Position numbers and translations under genes: made by a program
Notes under the pieces: generated by a model
Databases searched by the model: none
Seen by the model: the letters and a program-made list of their open reading frames with translations, nothing else
Told to the model about the DNA's origin: nothing
DNA from: Mitsuaria chitosanitabida ATCC BAA-476 = NBRC 102408
GTDB lineage: Bacteria; Pseudomonadota; Gammaproteobacteria; Burkholderiales; Burkholderiaceae_C
NCBI RefSeq assembly: GCF_001598255.1
Contig: NZ_BCYP01000010.1
Coordinates: forward strand, 124,001-188,000
Direction: 5' to 3'
DNA: 64,000 bases
Shown here: piece by piece, positions 16,740 through 27,139 of the stretch
Layout: every line of letters starts with the position of its first letter
Position numbering within the stretch: the stretch's first letter is position 1

Positions 16740-18557
16740 ATGCAAAACGGAACCTCGCTGCCCAAGCGTAAATTCGACGTCGTCATCGTGGGAGCCGGCG
16801 GCTCCGGCATGCGCGCCTCGCTCCAGCTGTCGCTGGCCGGGCTGAACGTCGCCGTCCTGTCCAAGGTCTTCCCGACCCGCTCGCACACCGTGGCCGCTCA
16901 AGGCGGCATCGGCGCCAGCCTGGGCAACATGTCGGAAGACAACTGGCACTACCACTTCTACGACACCGTCAAGGGCTCGGACTGGCTGGGTGACCAGGAC
17001 GCCATCGAGTTCATGTGCCGTGAGGCGCCCAAGGTCGTCTACGAGCTCGAGCACTTCGGCATGCCGTTCGACCGCAACCCGGACGGCACGATCTACCAGC
17101 GTCCGTTCGGCGGCCACACGGCCAACTACGGCGAGAAGCCGGTCCAGCGCGCCTGCGCCGCGGCCGACCGCACCGGCCACGCGCTGCTGCACACGCTGTA
17201 CCAGCAGAACGTCAAGGCCCGCACCAACTTCTTCGTGGAGTGGATGGCGCTGGACCTGATCCGCGACGCCGACGGCGACGTGGTCGGCGTGACCGCGCTG
17301 GAAATGGAAACGGGCGACGTCCACATCCTGGAAGCCAAGACCGTGCTGCTGGCCACCGGTGGTGCCGGCCGCATCTTCGCCGCCTCGACCAACGCGTTCA
17401 TCAACACCGGCGACGGCCTGGGCATGGCGGCGCGCGCCGGCATCCCGCTGCAGGACATGGAGTTCTGGCAGTTCCACCCGACCGGCGTGGCCGGCGCGGG
17501 CGTGCTGCTGACCGAAGGCTGCCGCGGCGAGGGCGCGATCCTGCGCAACGCCAACGGCGAGCGCTTCATGGAGCGCTACGCCCCGACGCTGAAGGACCTG
17601 GCGCCGCGTGACTTCGTCTCGCGCTGTATGGACCAGGAGATCAAGGAAGGTCGCGGCTGCGGTCCCAACAAGGACTACGTCGTGCTGGACATGACCCACC
17701 TGGGTGGCGACACCATCGCCAAGCGCCTGCCCTCGGTGCTGGAGATCGGCCACAACTTCGCCAACGTCGACATCACGAAGGAACCCATCCCCGTCGTGCC
17801 GACCATCCATTACCAGATGGGTGGCATCCCGACCAACATCCACGGCCAGGTCGTGGTGCAGAAGGGCGACGATCACAAGAGCGTGGTCAACGGCCTGTAC
17901 GCGGTGGGCGAGTGCTCCTGCGTGTCGGTGCACGGCGCCAACCGTCTGGGCACCAACTCGCTGCTGGACCTGGTGGTCTTCGGCCGCGCCGCGGGCAACC
18001 ACATCGTCGAGGCGCACAAGGCCTTCAAGGCCGCGGGCGTCGCCCACAAGCCGCTGCCCAAGGACGCCGCCGACAAGACGCTGGCGCGCCTGGCGCGTCT
18101 GGAGTCCAACACCGGCGGTGAATACGCGCAGCAGGTCGCCGACGACCTGCGCGCCGCGATGCAGTCGCACGCTGGCGTGTTCCGCACCAGCAAGCTGCTG
18201 GACGAGGGCGTCGTCGCCATCGCCGCCATCCGCGAGCGGGTCAAGAACATCACGCTGAAGGACAAGTCCAAGGTCTTCAACACCGCGCGTGTCGAGGCCC
18301 TGGAAGTGGACAACCTGATCGAGGCCGCGCAGGCCACGATCGTGTCCGCCGCCGCCCGCAAGGAATGCCGTGGCGCCCACACCGTGAACGACTTCGAGCG
18401 CAGCGCGGACGATGCGGAGTTCCCGCTGGGCCGCAACGACAAGGAATGGATGAAGCACACCCTGTGGCATTCCGAGTCCAACAGCCTGACCTACAAGCCG
18501 GTCAATCTGCAACCGCTGACCGTCGACAGCGTCCCCCCGAAGGTCCGTACCTTCTGA
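16740..18557 (+). CDS. sdhA: Succinate dehydrogenase flavoprotein subunit
   Basis: A 605-aa catalytic subunit of complex II that oxidises succinate to fumarate. The FAD dinucleotide fold is FDVVIVGAGGSGMRASLQL. The covalent FAD histidine lies in FPTRSHTVAAQGGIGASLGN. Substrate-site elements include EFWQFHPTGVAGAGVLLTEGCRGEGAIL, RCMDQEIKEGRGCG, and HGANRLGTNSLLDLVVFGR. Length equals that of typical bacterial SdhA. Its FAD attachment would use SdhE, encoded two genes downstream. The ORF begins 3 nt after sdhD, consistent with one operon. Confidence 0.98.
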   Translation: MQNGTSLPKRKFDVVIVGAGGSGMRASLQLSLAGLNVAVLSKVFPTRSHTVAAQGGIGASLGNMSEDNWHYHFYDTVKGSDWLGDQDAIEFMCREAPKVVYELEHFGMPFDRNPDGTIYQRPFGGHTANYGEKPVQRACAAADRTGHALLHTLYQQNVKARTNFFVEWMALDLIRDADGDVVGVTALEMETGDVHILEAKTVLLATGGAGRIFAASTNAFINTGDGLGMAARAGIPLQDMEFWQFHPTGVAGAGVLLTEGCRGEGAILRNANGERFMERYAPTLKDLAPRDFVSRCMDQEIKEGRGCGPNKDYVVLDMTHLGGDTIAKRLPSVLEIGHNFANVDITKEPIPVVPTIHYQMGGIPTNIHGQVVVQKGDDHKSVVNGLYAVGECSCVSVHGANRLGTNSLLDLVVFGRAAGNHIVEAHKAFKAAGVAHKPLPKDAADKTLARLARLESNTGGEYAQQVADDLRAAMQSHAGVFRTSKLLDEGVVAIAAIRERVKNITLKDKSKVFNTARVEALEVDNLIEAAQATIVSAAARKECRGAHTVNDFERSADDAEFPLGRNDKEWMKHTLWHSESNSLTYKPVNLQPLTVDSVPPKVRTF

Positions 18558-18579
18558 TCGGCCGCAGGAGCATCCAGAA

Positions 18580-19284
18580 ATGATCAAGCGCACTTTCAAG
18601 ATCTACCGCTACGACCCGGACAAGGACGCCAAGCCGTACATGCAGACCATCGAGCTCGAGCTCGCGGGCAACGAACGCATGCTGCTGGACGCCTTGCTCA
18701 AGCTCAAGGTGGTCGATCCGTCGCTGTCCTTCCGTCGCTCGTGCCGCGAAGGCGTGTGCGGCTCGGACGCGATGAACATCAACGGCAAGAACGGTCTGGC
18801 CTGCCTGACCAACCTGCGCTCGCTGCCGGACGTGATCGTCCTGAAGCCGCTGCCGGGTCTGCCCGTCGTCCGCGACCTGATCGTGGACATGACGCAGTTC
18901 TTCAAGCAGTACAACTCGATCCGCCCGTTCCTGGTGAACGAGGAAGCGCCGCCCGAGAAGGAGCGCCTGCAGTCCCCCGAGGAGCGCGAAGAGCTCAACG
19001 GCCTGTACGAGTGCATCCTGTGCGCGAGCTGCTCGACGAGCTGCCCCAGCTTCTGGTGGAACCCCGACAAGTTCGTCGGTCCCGCCGGCCTGCTGCAGGC
19101 CTACCGCTTCATCGCCGACAGCCGCGACCAGGCCACCTCGGAGCGCCTCGACAACCTCGAGGACCCGTACCGTCTGTTCCGCTGCCACACCATCATGAAC
19201 TGCGTCGACGTCTGCCCGAAGGGTCTGAACCCGACGAAGGCGATCGGCAAGATCAAGGAACTGATGGTGCGTCGCGCCGTCTGA
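18580..19284 (+). CDS. sdhB: Succinate dehydrogenase iron-sulfur subunit
   Basis: A 234-aa electron-transfer subunit. The N-terminal ferredoxin-like domain holds the [2Fe-2S] ligands in SCREGVCGSDAMNINGKNGLAC. The C-terminal domain has CILCASCSTSCPSFWW and CHTIMNCVDVCPKGLNP, which supply the [4Fe-4S] and [3Fe-4S] clusters. An AGGAG site precedes the ATG 22 nt after sdhA. Confidence 0.98.
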   Translation: MIKRTFKIYRYDPDKDAKPYMQTIELELAGNERMLLDALLKLKVVDPSLSFRRSCREGVCGSDAMNINGKNGLACLTNLRSLPDVIVLKPLPGLPVVRDLIVDMTQFFKQYNSIRPFLVNEEAPPEKERLQSPEEREELNGLYECILCASCSTSCPSFWWNPDKFVGPAGLLQAYRFIADSRDQATSERLDNLEDPYRLFRCHTIMNCVDVCPKGLNPTKAIGKIKELMVRRAV

Positions 19285-19324
19285 GGACGCGGTCCGCATC
19301 AGCATTCGCACCGGCAGTACGCGC

Positions 19325-19603
19325 ATGAGTCACGCCTCGCCCGACAACCTCGTTTCCGAGAGGGATCTCTCCAAGCTTCGGTGGCGCTGCCGCCGTGGTC
19401 TGCTGGAGAATGACCTCTTCATCGAGCGCTTCTTCCAGCGGCACGAAACTCGGCTCACCGAGTTCCACGCGGAAGGGCTGCGGCAGTTGATGGACCTGTC
19501 CGACAACGACCTGCTCGACCTGATGCTGGCTCGCAAGGAGCCGGCGGACGACCTGGATCGGCCCGACGTGCATGCCGTGCTCGCGCTGCTGCGGACCCAG
19601 TAA
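19325..19603 (+). CDS. sdhE: FAD assembly factor SdhE
   Basis: A 92-aa protein of the SdhE/YgfY family, needed for covalent flavinylation of SdhA. The conserved motif appears as RWRCRRGLLENDLFIERFF (RGxxE near residues 24-28), followed by an acidic helix DLSDNDLLDLMLARKEP. Its place directly after sdhB and before gltA supports the call. Confidence 0.92.
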   Translation: MSHASPDNLVSERDLSKLRWRCRRGLLENDLFIERFFQRHETRLTEFHAEGLRQLMDLSDNDLLDLMLARKEPADDLDRPDVHAVLALLRTQ

Positions 19604-19635
19604 ACAAGAAACCCCCGAAGTCATAAGGAATGCCC

Positions 19636-20946
<1,311 letters not shown>

Positions 20947-20985
20947 TCGACCTGAGATCGGGCCGCTTGCGCGGTCCGATGCCGA

Positions 20986-21018
20986 GAAGCCCCTGGCCGC
21001 AAGGCGCAGGGGCTTTTT
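20986..21018 (+). terminator. Rho-independent terminator of the sdh-gltA operon
   Basis: Stem AAGCCCCTG/CAGGGGCTT enclosing a GCCGCAAGGCG loop, followed by TTTTT. Confidence 0.9.
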
Positions 21019-21164
21019 CACATGGGTGCTGTGTGAGTCGCGACCCGCGGCGACGGTGCGGAGCAGAGACCGAGTGCGGTCCGTGGCGATGGTCGACCGG
21101 CGTCTGAATATTTGATGCGCGACCTCCGCCCGGAGGGGGAATGCATCACCGATCAGGTATGCTC

Positions 21165-21178
21165 TGCAAACGTTTGCA
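21165..21178 (+). promoter_or_regulatory. LacI-family operator upstream of the rbs-like operon
   Basis: TGCAAACGTTTGCA is a perfect palindrome with the CG centre typical of LacI/PurR/RbsR operators. A half-site GCAAACG repeats at 21176-21182. It lies 49 nt upstream of the LacI-family gene and just after a TATGCT (-10-like) sequence, so it should give autorepression. Confidence 0.8.
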
Positions 21179-21226
21179 AACGATCGAATCCGCCAGTTTG
21201 GCACGAGACAAGGACCGAATCTACCG

Positions 21227-22243
21227 ATGAGCACCATCAAGGATGTGGCCGCTTTGGCGGGGGTGTCCTTCACCACGGTCTCCCACGTGCTGAACAACAC
21301 CCGGCCGGTGAGCGCCGAGGCCCGTGCCCGCGTGCTGGCCGCCGTCGACGAGATCGGCTATCTGCCCAGCGCCGTCGCCCGCTCCCTGCGTCGCAGCGAG
21401 ACCAAGATCGTCGGCGTCCTTGTCCCCAACGTCCGCAACCCCTTCTTTGCCGAGCTCGTCGTCGGCGTCGAGGAGTGGTGCCGGCAGGCCGGGTACTCGG
21501 TCTTTCTCTGCAACTCGGACAACGAACCCAAGCATCAGCAGGCCTATCTGCGCACGCTGCTCGAGAAGCGCATCGACGGCCTGCTGCTGAGCTCCGCCGG
21601 CGACACCGAGGCGCTGGCCGGCACCTTCCGCCACGCGAGCGTCCCCGTCGTCACCGTCGACCGCCTGGTGCCCGGCGCGCGCGCGGACCGCGTCAGCGTC
21701 AACAACCAGCTGGGCGCCTTCGAGGTGGTGCGCCATCTGCTCGAGCTGGGCCATCGCCGCATCGGCTGCGTCAGCGGCCCGGCGGAATTCGAGGTCACCA
21801 CCGAACGCGTCGCCGGCTGGCGCAACGCGCTGAGCCAGCGCGGCCTGCAGGCCCGCGAGGAGTGGCTGGCCGAGAGCGACTTCAGCACCGCCGGCGGCTA
21901 CGAGGCCGTCAAGGCGCTGCTGAAGCGGCAACCCGAGCTGACCGCCATCTTCACCTGCAACGACCTGATGGGCATGGGCGCGCTGCGTGCCGCGGCGGAG
22001 ATGGGGCTCAGCGTCCCGCGCCAGCTCTCGGTCGTGGGCTTCGACGCGATCGAGCTCGGCAGCTATGTCTATCCCGCGCTGACCAGCGTGGGCTGCTCGA
22101 TCCGCGACCTGGGCCGCGAGGCCGGCCGCGCGCTGATCGAGCGTATCGAGAATCCCCAGGCGCCCTTCAAGGACCTGCAACTCGTGCCGCACGTGGTGCT
22201 GCGCGAGAGCACCGCGGCGCCGTCGTCCCCGGAGACTGCATGA
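21227..22243 (+). CDS. LacI-family regulator of ribose/nucleoside catabolism
   Basis: A 338-aa repressor. The helix-turn-helix and hinge are MSTIKDVAALAGVSFTTVSHVLNNTRPVSAEARARV (residues 1-36) and YLPSAVARSLR. The periplasmic-binding-protein-like core follows, with IVGVLVPNVRNPFFAELVVGVE, VPVVTVDRL, GHRRIGCVSGP and SVVGFDAIELGSYVYPALTSV. It most resembles RbsR/PurR-type regulators. A perfect operator palindrome lies in its own promoter, and its stop overlaps the ribokinase start (ATGA). The inducer is probably ribose or a nucleoside product, inferred from the operon. Confidence 0.9.
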   Translation: MSTIKDVAALAGVSFTTVSHVLNNTRPVSAEARARVLAAVDEIGYLPSAVARSLRRSETKIVGVLVPNVRNPFFAELVVGVEEWCRQAGYSVFLCNSDNEPKHQQAYLRTLLEKRIDGLLLSSAGDTEALAGTFRHASVPVVTVDRLVPGARADRVSVNNQLGAFEVVRHLLELGHRRIGCVSGPAEFEVTTERVAGWRNALSQRGLQAREEWLAESDFSTAGGYEAVKALLKRQPELTAIFTCNDLMGMGALRAAAEMGLSVPRQLSVVGFDAIELGSYVYPALTSVGCSIRDLGREAGRALIERIENPQAPFKDLQLVPHVVLRESTAAPSSPETA

Positions 22244-23259
22244 CTTCAGCATCGGCTCCCGCCACCGTCGTGGTGGTGGGCAGCATCAACATGGACCTCG
22301 TGGCGCACGCCGCGCGCCTGCCCGCGCCGGGTGAAACCCTGATCGGCGAGTCCTTCGCCGGCACGCCCGGCGGCAAGGGCGGCAACCAGGCGGTGGCCGC
22401 GTCGCGGCTGGGCGCCGAGGTCGCGATCATCGGCCGCATCGGCATGCGCCAGCACGGCCAGGACCTGATCGCCGCGCTGCAGGCCGAGCGCGTGCGCACG
22501 GACGCCGTCCGCCGCGATGAGCGCGCCTGGCCCGGCGTGGCCGTGATCATGGTCGCCAGCGAGGGCGGCGAGAACGCCATCGTCGTCGTCCCCGGCAGCA
22601 ACGCCGATCTGGACACGGGCGACGTGGAGCAGGGCGGGGCGCTGCTGCGTCAGGCCAAGGTGGTCGTCGCGCAGTTGGAGGTGCCGGTGCCGGCCGTCCA
22701 GCGCGCCTTCGAGATCGCCCGGGAAGCCGGCGTGACCACCGTGCTGAACGCCGCGCCCGCGCAGGAGCTGCCGGCCGCGCTGCTCGCGCTGAGCGACTGG
22801 CTGATCGTCAACGAGACCGAGGCCCTGCAACTGGCCCGCGACGTCCAGCTGGCCGGCGACGCCTGCGAGCTCGACATCGCCCGCGCGACCGCCAAGGAGC
22901 TGCGCGCGCGGGGGCCGCGTCATGTGCTGGTCACGATCGGCGGCGCCGGCGCCTGGCTGCTGTGCGACGCGCATCCCGAAGGGCTGCATCTGGTCGCCCC
23001 CCGCGTCGACGCGGTGGATACAGTCGGTGCCGGCGACACGCTGGTGGGCGGACTCGCCGTTGGTCTGGCCGAGGGCCTGGTGCCGGCGCGCGCCGTCGCG
23101 CTGGGCCAGTCGGCCGCGGCGCTGTCGGTCAGCCGCTCCGGCGTGCAGCAAGCGATGCCGCACCGCTCCGAGCTGCCGGACCTGCCCGAGCTCCATGCGC
23201 TGACGGCTCTGGCCGAGCAAGCCGCCGCCGCTCAAACGGCCGCCGCAGGCAAGGCCTGA
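22240..23259 (+). CDS. rbsK: Ribokinase (PfkB family)
   Basis: A 339-aa carbohydrate kinase that phosphorylates ribose at O5. Family signatures are present: VVVVGSINMDLVAHAARLPAPGETLIGESFAGTPGGKGGNQAVAASRLGAEV at the N-terminus (PfkB signature 1 region) and VDTVGAGDTLVGGLAVGL near residue 260, where GAGD holds the catalytic Asp and anion hole. The start codon overlaps the LacI gene stop. The following nucleoside hydrolase would release ribose as its substrate. The C-terminal AAAAQTAAAG tail is low-complexity. Confidence 0.92.
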   Translation: MTSASAPATVVVVGSINMDLVAHAARLPAPGETLIGESFAGTPGGKGGNQAVAASRLGAEVAIIGRIGMRQHGQDLIAALQAERVRTDAVRRDERAWPGVAVIMVASEGGENAIVVVPGSNADLDTGDVEQGGALLRQAKVVVAQLEVPVPAVQRAFEIAREAGVTTVLNAAPAQELPAALLALSDWLIVNETEALQLARDVQLAGDACELDIARATAKELRARGPRHVLVTIGGAGAWLLCDAHPEGLHLVAPRVDAVDTVGAGDTLVGGLAVGLAEGLVPARAVALGQSAAALSVSRSGVQQAMPHRSELPDLPELHALTALAEQAAAAQTAAAGKA

Positions 23260-23334
23260 CCCCGGTGCGCGCGTCCGCGATGTCGTGGAGGCGCGCTTCG
23301 ATCAACGATCTCTGACCCTGGACGCAGTATCCCC

Positions 23335-24300
23335 ATGGACAGCACCCGCATCCCCGTCATCTTCGACACGGACCCCGGCATCGACGACGCGCTCGCGCTC
23401 GCGCTGCTGGCGAGCCACCCGCGCTTCGACCTGCTGGCCGTGACCTCGGCCTTCGGCAACGCGTCGGTCGACATCACCACCCGCAACGCGCAAGGTCTGG
23501 CCGCGCTGTATCGCAAGGACATCCCGGTCGCCCGCGGCGCCGAGGGCCCGCTGCGCGACGAGCGCCGCCGCGAGCACGCCACCCACGTCCATGGCGACGA
23601 CGGCATCGGCGGCCTGAGCGCCCAGCTGCCCGCGCCGACGCGCCCGCTGGACCCCCGTCCCGCGGACCAGCTGCTGTGCGACCTGGTCAACGAGCGACCG
23701 GGCGAGATCACGCTCGTCGCCGTCGGCCCGTTCACCAACCTGGCCCTCGCGCTCCAGCGCGACCCGTCGATCGCCGCGAAGGTGAAGGGCGTGATCGTGA
23801 TGGGCGGCGCCTTCGGCCTGCGCGGCCACGGCGGCAACGTCAGCCCGGTGGCCGAGGCCAACATCATGGCCGACCCCGAGGCCGCCGATCGGGTCTTCAC
23901 CGCGCCCTGGCCGGTGACCATCGTCGGTCTGGACGTGACGCAGGAAGCGATCATGCGCGAGGCCGACCTGGCCAAGCTGCAGGGGCGCGGCGATGGCGCC
24001 GGCGATCTGCTGTGGCAGGCCACGCGGCACTACCAGCGCTTCTACGACGAGCGCGACGGCATCGGCGGCATCTACGCCCACGACGCCAGCGCCGCGGCCA
24101 TCCTGCTGGTGCCGGAGGCCTTCACGCTGCGCCGCGGTCCGGTGCGCGTGGTGCTGGAGGGCATCGCCACCGGCCAGACCATCCAGGACTGGCGCAACGA
24201 GCACGGCAGCGGCACCGCCTGGAGCGGCCACCCGGCGCAGCAGGTCTGCGTCGAGGTCGACGCGCCGCGCGTGCTGGCCCTGTTCGACGAGATCTTCTGA
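23335..24300 (+). CDS. Ribonucleoside hydrolase
   Basis: A 321-aa inosine-uridine-preferring nucleoside hydrolase family enzyme that splits the N-glycosidic bond to base plus ribose. The Ca-binding cluster IFDTDPGIDDALALALLA (residues 9-26) is diagnostic. GPFTNLALAL, VIVMGGAFGLRGHGGNVSPVAEANIMADPEAA and the HDASAAAILL C-terminal Asp region complete the active site. It lies 75 nt after rbsK, and together they form a LacI-controlled salvage path from nucleoside to ribose-5-phosphate. Substrate preference (purine or pyrimidine) cannot be read from the sequence. Confidence 0.9.
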   Translation: MDSTRIPVIFDTDPGIDDALALALLASHPRFDLLAVTSAFGNASVDITTRNAQGLAALYRKDIPVARGAEGPLRDERRREHATHVHGDDGIGGLSAQLPAPTRPLDPRPADQLLCDLVNERPGEITLVAVGPFTNLALALQRDPSIAAKVKGVIVMGGAFGLRGHGGNVSPVAEANIMADPEAADRVFTAPWPVTIVGLDVTQEAIMREADLAKLQGRGDGAGDLLWQATRHYQRFYDERDGIGGIYAHDASAAAILLVPEAFTLRRGPVRVVLEGIATGQTIQDWRNEHGSGTAWSGHPAQQVCVEVDAPRVLALFDEIF

Positions 24301-24420
24301 CCGAGATCCACTGACCGCCGCCCGAGGCGACCGGTCCGCGCGGAGCGTCCCCGCGACGGCGCCTTCGAGAATCAAGACAATGCACGACGCGCCGCGCGGC
24401 GCGTTCAAGGAGAACCCGAG

Positions 24421-25743
24421 ATGACGACCCAAGCCGTGAAGCTGCTGTTGCCCCGTTGGCTGATCACCATGACCCCGGACAGCCCGGTGCTGGAGAACCA
24501 CGCCCTGGCCATCGAGGGTGAGCGCATCGCCGCCGTGCTGCCTCGCGAGGAGGCGCTGCAGCGCTATGCCAGCGCCGAGCGCGTCGAGCTGCCGCACCAC
24601 GTGCTGATTCCCGGCCTGATCAACGCGCACACGCACTCGGCGATGTCGCTGCTGCGCGGCGTGGCCGACGACCTGGCGCTGATGGACTGGCTGAACAACC
24701 ACATCTGGCCGCTGGAGCGCCAGTGGGTCAGCGAGGACTGGACCTACACCGGCTCGCTGCTGTCGGCGGCCGAGGCCATCCGCGGCGGCGTGACCTACCT
24801 GAACGACATGTACTTCTTCCCCACCGCGATGGCTCGCGCCGCGGTGGACAGCGGCATCCGCGCCGGCGTGTCGATCAACGTCATCGACTTCCCCACCGGC
24901 TACGCCGCCAATGCCCAGGACTACATCGCCAAGGGCCTGGCCGCCTATGAGCAGTTCAAGGGCGAGAAGCTGTTGGACTGGACCAGCGCGCCGCATGCGC
25001 CGTACACGGTCTCCGACGAGACCTTCGTCCAGCTGCGCGAGCTGTCCGAGAAGTACGACCTGCAGATGCACTGCCACATCCACGAGACGCAGGACGAGAT
25101 CGACGGCAGCATCAAGCAGTACGGGGAGCGTCCGCTGGCGCGCCTGCACAAGCTGGGCCTGCTCAACGCGAAGATGATCGCGGTGCACATGGTCCACCTG
25201 AACGACGCGGAGATCGACCTCGTCGCGAAGCAGGGCGTGCACCTGGTCCACAACCCCAGCTCCAACCTGAAGCTCGCCTCGGGCGTGGCGCCGGTCAAGG
25301 CGCTGGAAGCCGCCGGCGTGAACACCATCCTGGGCACGGACGGCGCGGCCTCCAACAACCGCCAGGACATGTTCAGCGAGATCCGCGCCGCGGCGCTGCT
25401 GGCCAAGGGCGTGACGGGCGATCCGCTGACCGTGTCCGCGCGCACCGCGCTGGAGATGGCCACCGTGCGCGCCGCCAAGGCCATGGGCCGCGCCAGCGAC
25501 CTGGGCACGCTGGAGGCCGGCAAGCTGGCCGACGTCGTCGCCGTGGCGCTGGATTCGATCGAATGCCAGCCCGTCTATCACGCCGACGCGCAGCTCGTTT
25601 ATGTCGCCGGCCGTGAACATGTCACGGACGTGTGGGTGGGCGGTCGCCAGCTGCTGGCAAATCGCAACGTTGTGACCATCGACACCTCGGGATTGCTGGG
25701 TCGCGTGCAGGACATCGTCGCTAAGATGCGCGCCGGGCGCTGA
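24421..25743 (+). CDS. mtaD: 5-methylthioadenosine/S-adenosylhomocysteine deaminase-like amidohydrolase
   Basis: A 440-aa amidohydrolase of the TRZ/ATZ family. Metal ligands appear in LIPGLINAHTHSAMSLLRGVADD (HxH), LQMHCHIHETQDEI, KMIAVHMVHLNDAEI and ILGTDGAASNNRQDMF. Enzymes with this HTHSAM plus CHIHET pattern deaminate MTA, SAH or adenosine. AAGGAGAA precedes the ATG. It follows the nucleoside salvage genes after 120 nt, so a role in purine recycling is likely, but guanine or triazine substrates cannot be excluded. Two GC hairpins follow the stop. Confidence 0.85.
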   Translation: MTTQAVKLLLPRWLITMTPDSPVLENHALAIEGERIAAVLPREEALQRYASAERVELPHHVLIPGLINAHTHSAMSLLRGVADDLALMDWLNNHIWPLERQWVSEDWTYTGSLLSAAEAIRGGVTYLNDMYFFPTAMARAAVDSGIRAGVSINVIDFPTGYAANAQDYIAKGLAAYEQFKGEKLLDWTSAPHAPYTVSDETFVQLRELSEKYDLQMHCHIHETQDEIDGSIKQYGERPLARLHKLGLLNAKMIAVHMVHLNDAEIDLVAKQGVHLVHNPSSNLKLASGVAPVKALEAAGVNTILGTDGAASNNRQDMFSEIRAAALLAKGVTGDPLTVSARTALEMATVRAAKAMGRASDLGTLEAGKLADVVAVALDSIECQPVYHADAQLVYVAGREHVTDVWVGGRQLLANRNVVTIDTSGLLGRVQDIVAKMRAGR

Positions 25744-25744
25744 G

Positions 25745-25783
25745 CCCCCCTGAACGTGGGGGTGCCGGCGCCGTGGCGCCGGC
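25745..25783 (+). terminator. Double hairpin after mtaD
   Basis: CCCCC-TGAACGT-GGGGG (25746-25762) then a perfect 9-bp stem GCCGGCGCC/GGCGCCGGC with a 2-nt loop (25764-25783). There is no T-run; probably transcript-end structures. Confidence 0.45.
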
Positions 25784-25852
25784 GTCCTCGCGACCGCCGG
25801 CTGGCAGGAGACAGTGCCGGCGCGACTCAACCCGCCGGCGGGATACAACAGC

Positions 25853-26992
25853 ATGAACACCCCTTCCTGGAGCCGGCGCCTGGGCGCCTCCTTCGCCGTC
25901 GCCGCGGCGGCCATGAGCCTGAGCGGCGCCGCCCACGCGGACATCCTGATCGGCCAGACGGCCGGCTTCACCGGCCAGGTGGCCGCCAGCGTCAAGGAAC
26001 TGACGCTCGGCGCGAAGCTCTACATCGACAAGGTCAACGCCAATGGCGGCGTCAACGGCCAGAAGATCGACCTGGTGTCGATGGACGACGGCTTCGAGCC
26101 CAAGCGCGCCGCGGCCAACGCCCAGACCTTGATCGACAAGGGCGCCGTGGCGATGTTCCTGACCCGCGGCACGCCGCACACGCAGGCCGTGATGCCGCTG
26201 CTGGAGAAGGCGCAGGTGCCGCTGGTGGCCCCGTCCACCGGCGCGATGCTGCTGCACAAGCCGGTCAACCCGTATGTCTTCAACGTCCGCTCGACGTATC
26301 AGCGCGAGGCCGAGCGGGCCGTGCAGCTGCTGCTGGAGATGGGCAACACCCGCATCGCCCTGGTGCAGGTCAACGACACCTTCGGCGCCGACGGCGTGAC
26401 CGGCGCGATGAACGGCTTCAACGGCCGCAACGTCAAGCCGCTGGTGCACCTGACCTATGACCGCGAGAAGCCGGACATCCCCGGCGTGGTCAAGAAGCTG
26501 ATCGCGGCGGACCCGCAGGTCGTGCTGCTGGTGGCCTCGCAGCAGATCACCTCGGACACGATCAACGCGCTGCGCGCGGCGGGTTCGCGCATCCTGGGCG
26601 CGACGCTGTCCAACAACGCGTCCAACGGCTTCGTGCAGCTGCTGGGCCAGAACGCCGCCGGCGTGATCGTCTCGCAGGTCTTCCCCAGCGAGCGCAGCAA
26701 CAACATCCCGATGGTGCGCGAGCTCGGCGACCTGGTGAAGGCCAAGCCCGCCGAGTCCGGCGGCCAGGTCACGCCCGCGATGATGGAAGGCTTCGCCTCG
26801 GCCAAGGTGCTGGTGGAGGCGCTCAAGCGCGCGGGCAAGGACACCACGCGCGCCGGGGTGCTCAAGGCGCTGAACGGCATGTCCAAGTACGACCTGGGCG
26901 GCATGGAGCTGGGCTACAGCCCGACGGACCACACCGGCACCAACTACGCGGACATCGCCATCATCGACCCGCGCGGCCGCTTCCTGCGCTGA
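25853..26992 (+). CDS. Leu/Ile/Val-type ABC transporter substrate-binding protein
   Basis: A 379-aa periplasmic binding protein of the type I (LivJ-like) fold. A signal peptide (SRRLGASFAVAAAAMSLSGAAHA) is followed by ILIGQTAGFTGQVAASVKELTLGAKLYIDKVNANGGVNGQKIDLVSMDDG, typical of this family. AVMPLLEKAQVPLVAPSTGAMLLH forms the ligand cleft. The start at 25853 removes a 13-residue extension lacking a signal sequence. No permease or ATPase genes adjoin it, so it is an orphan receptor. The ligand is unknown; placement between purine genes is suggestive only. Confidence 0.88.
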   Translation: MNTPSWSRRLGASFAVAAAAMSLSGAAHADILIGQTAGFTGQVAASVKELTLGAKLYIDKVNANGGVNGQKIDLVSMDDGFEPKRAAANAQTLIDKGAVAMFLTRGTPHTQAVMPLLEKAQVPLVAPSTGAMLLHKPVNPYVFNVRSTYQREAERAVQLLLEMGNTRIALVQVNDTFGADGVTGAMNGFNGRNVKPLVHLTYDREKPDIPGVVKKLIAADPQVVLLVASQQITSDTINALRAAGSRILGATLSNNASNGFVQLLGQNAAGVIVSQVFPSERSNNIPMVRELGDLVKAKPAESGGQVTPAMMEGFASAKVLVEALKRAGKDTTRAGVLKALNGMSKYDLGGMELGYSPTDHTGTNYADIAIIDPRGRFLR

Positions 26993-27139
26993 TGCGGCGG
27001 GCCATCGCCGGCGTCGGGAGGCGTCCGGCGGTGCGCTCAGGCACCACGATCCGCCGGGTAAACCCGGTGCGATGAGCGGTGCTGGCTAGAATGGCGGGCT
27101 CACGCCGCGGCGACGCGCGGCGCAACCCCCCGGGATCCC

